From Deltaproteobacteria bacterium (GTDB lineage: Bacteria > Myxococcota > Polyangia > Polyangiales > B10-G4), in assembly GCA_019312705.1 (NCBI GenBank), contig JAFDCW010000374.1, forward strand, positions 1 to 5,373: a stretch of 5,373 nt of DNA. The letters are read 5' to 3'. The position numbers and the translations under genes were made by a program. Shown here piece after piece: positions 4,658 through 5,373 of this stretch. Position 1 is the stretch's first letter; each line of letters opens with the position of its first letter. Below the pieces are notes generated by a model, which was not told the DNA's origin, searched no databases, and saw only the letters and a list, made by a program, of their open reading frames with translations.

Positions 4658-4663
4658 GATAAT
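4658..4663 (+). promoter_or_regulatory. Possible -10 element for the dehydratase-like gene
   Basis: GATAAT is one base from TATAAT and lies in an otherwise very GC-rich stretch about 63 bases before the ATG at 4726. A poor -35 (TTGCGC, 4637-4642) sits 15 bases upstream, and the inverted repeat GCCCC-tc-GGGGC (4641-4652) lies between them and could be an operator. The rest of the 245-base divergent region (4481-4725) shows no gene. Confidence 0.25.
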
Positions 4664-4712
4664 CAGGCGGACCCGGCTGCGGCTTGGTATCAGACCGGCC
4701 GGCGCGGGGATT

Positions 4713-4717
4713 GGAGG
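4713..4717 (+). promoter_or_regulatory. Ribosome binding site fixing the start at 4726
   Basis: GGAGG eight bases before the ATG at 4726, a near-ideal Shine-Dalgarno site. It picks this start for a gene that runs off the window. Confidence 0.8.
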
Positions 4718-4725
4718 GGCAATCG

Positions 4726-5373
4726 ATGGGCGTTCCGGCTCGCTACATCCTGCACCAGGGTCCTGTTCTCCGGGGCCTCGGGGAAGGCGCAATCGCCGTG
4801 CTGCGGCAGCGGCTCGGGGGGCCCGCGCGAGGCCCCGGGGACGACCCCCGCCTGCCCGGACCCGAGCACCACCTGGTGATGGCGCCGCGCTCACCCAAGC
4901 TGATCGCGTCGTTCGTGCGCCACGTCGGTGGCGACCCTGCGAGCTACCGACGCATCGTCCCGGCCCACCTCTTCCCCCAATGGGGCTTCGCCCTCGCACC
5001 TCGCGTGCTGACCGGCCTGCCCTACCCCCTCGCAAAGGCTCTCAACGGCGGCTGCCGGGTAGAGGTCCACCACCCGCTGCCCCAGGGGCAACCTCTGCAC
5101 GTCCGGGCGCGCCTCGAGTCTATCGACGATGACGGCCGCCGCGCCGTCATCCAGACGCGGATCATCACCGGGACAAGCGCGCAACCGGACTGCATCGTCG
5201 CGGACCTCTTCGCCATCGTGCCCCTCGCCAAGAAAGACAAGAAGGACAAGACGAGCAAAGGCATCAAGAAAGAGCGGCCGCGAGTTCCGACGCATGCCCG
5301 GGAGCTGTCCCGCTATCGCCTCGGGACCAAGGCCGGCCTCGACTTCGCCAAGCTCACCGGGGACTTCAACCCG
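4726..5373 (+). CDS. MaoC-like acyl dehydratase/hydratase, 3' end cut off
   Basis: The frame is open from the ATG at 4726 to the right edge (216 codons, no stop). Residues 1-50 are a Gly/Pro/Arg-rich N-terminal extension. Residues of about 52-168 resemble a first, non-catalytic hotdog domain (APRSPKLIASFVRHVGGDP, AHLFPQWGF, LNGGCRVEVHHPLPQGQPL, VRARLESI). A Lys-rich linker follows (169-184, KKDKKDKTSKGIKKER), then the start of a second hotdog: DFAKLTGDFNP (206-216) matches the MaoC hydratase motif Y-A-x-x-S-G-D-x-N-P-x-H, whose catalytic Asp is Asp213 and whose His would lie just past the edge. Double-hotdog proteins of this type hydrate enoyl-CoA or dehydrate 3-hydroxyacyl-CoA/ACP. A strong GGAGG at 4713 fixes the start. 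It is divergent from the acidic lipoprotein. Final length and exact substrate cannot be seen. Confidence 0.82.
   Translation, partial: MGVPARYILHQGPVLRGLGEGAIAVLRQRLGGPARGPGDDPRLPGPEHHLVMAPRSPKLIASFVRHVGGDPASYRRIVPAHLFPQWGFALAPRVLTGLPYPLAKALNGGCRVEVHHPLPQGQPLHVRARLESIDDDGRRAVIQTRIITGTSAQPDCIVADLFAIVPLAKKDKKDKTSKGIKKERPRVPTHARELSRYRLGTKAGLDFAKLTGDFNP

Noticed and set aside
4593..5132. Arg/Pro-rich frames overlapping the dehydratase-like gene on both strands
   Set aside because: The frame from 4726 has a GGAGG ribosome site, hotdog-type sequence and a MaoC motif; the others are low-complexity shadows.

Overview
This is GC-rich bacterial DNA with mostly tightly packed genes. The Asp/Ser/Gly-rich tail of the secreted-type protein ("PPEDSGTADSG" style), the acidic small lipoprotein and the high GC suggest a myxobacterium-like organism (Myxococcota, perhaps Polyangiales/Sandaracinaceae). 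That placement is inference from composition and protein style; no rRNA or marker gene is present.

Left half (1-2740, all minus strand, read right to left): a compact cassette that looks like a variant of the His-Xaa-Ser (Hxs) peptide-modification systems. In order of transcription it holds a radical SAM protein with a SPASM-like C-terminal cysteine cluster (2740-1664), a class I SAM-dependent methyltransferase with its own N-terminal C-x2-C-x5-C motif (1618-896), a 110-residue putative precursor ending in HCS, twelve HGS units and Trp (888-556), an HxsD-like protein (510-49), and the first 16 codons of another gene that also starts like HxsD (49-1, cut by the window edge). Spacers are 7 and 45 bases and one TGATG overlap, as expected of an operon. 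In the known Hxs systems a repeat peptide (HxsA) is accompanied by two radical SAM proteins (HxsB, HxsC) and HxsD. Here I see one radical SAM protein plus a methyltransferase, so the chemistry may differ. The radical SAM and methyltransferase reading frames are the same frame, separated by a single TAG and an open 15-codon stretch, so they may be one interrupted (or read-through) fusion protein.

Upstream in the same direction lies a 4-hydroxybenzoyl-CoA-type hotdog thioesterase (3192-2776), 35 bases before the radical SAM gene; co-transcription is possible but a functional link is not shown.

Right half: a plus-strand protein (3269-3682) joins a two-CxxC zinc ribbon to a lipoprotein-type signal and an Asp/Ser/Gly tail with two APPYGAP repeats. 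It converges on a minus-strand acidic lipoprotein of unknown function (4480-3875); the 192 bases between them hold only a short 13-bp tandem repeat and no convincing terminator. A 245-base divergent region follows, with a possible sigma-54-type promoter facing left and a weak -10 facing right, then a MaoC/acyl dehydratase-like protein (4726 onward) that is cut by the right edge.
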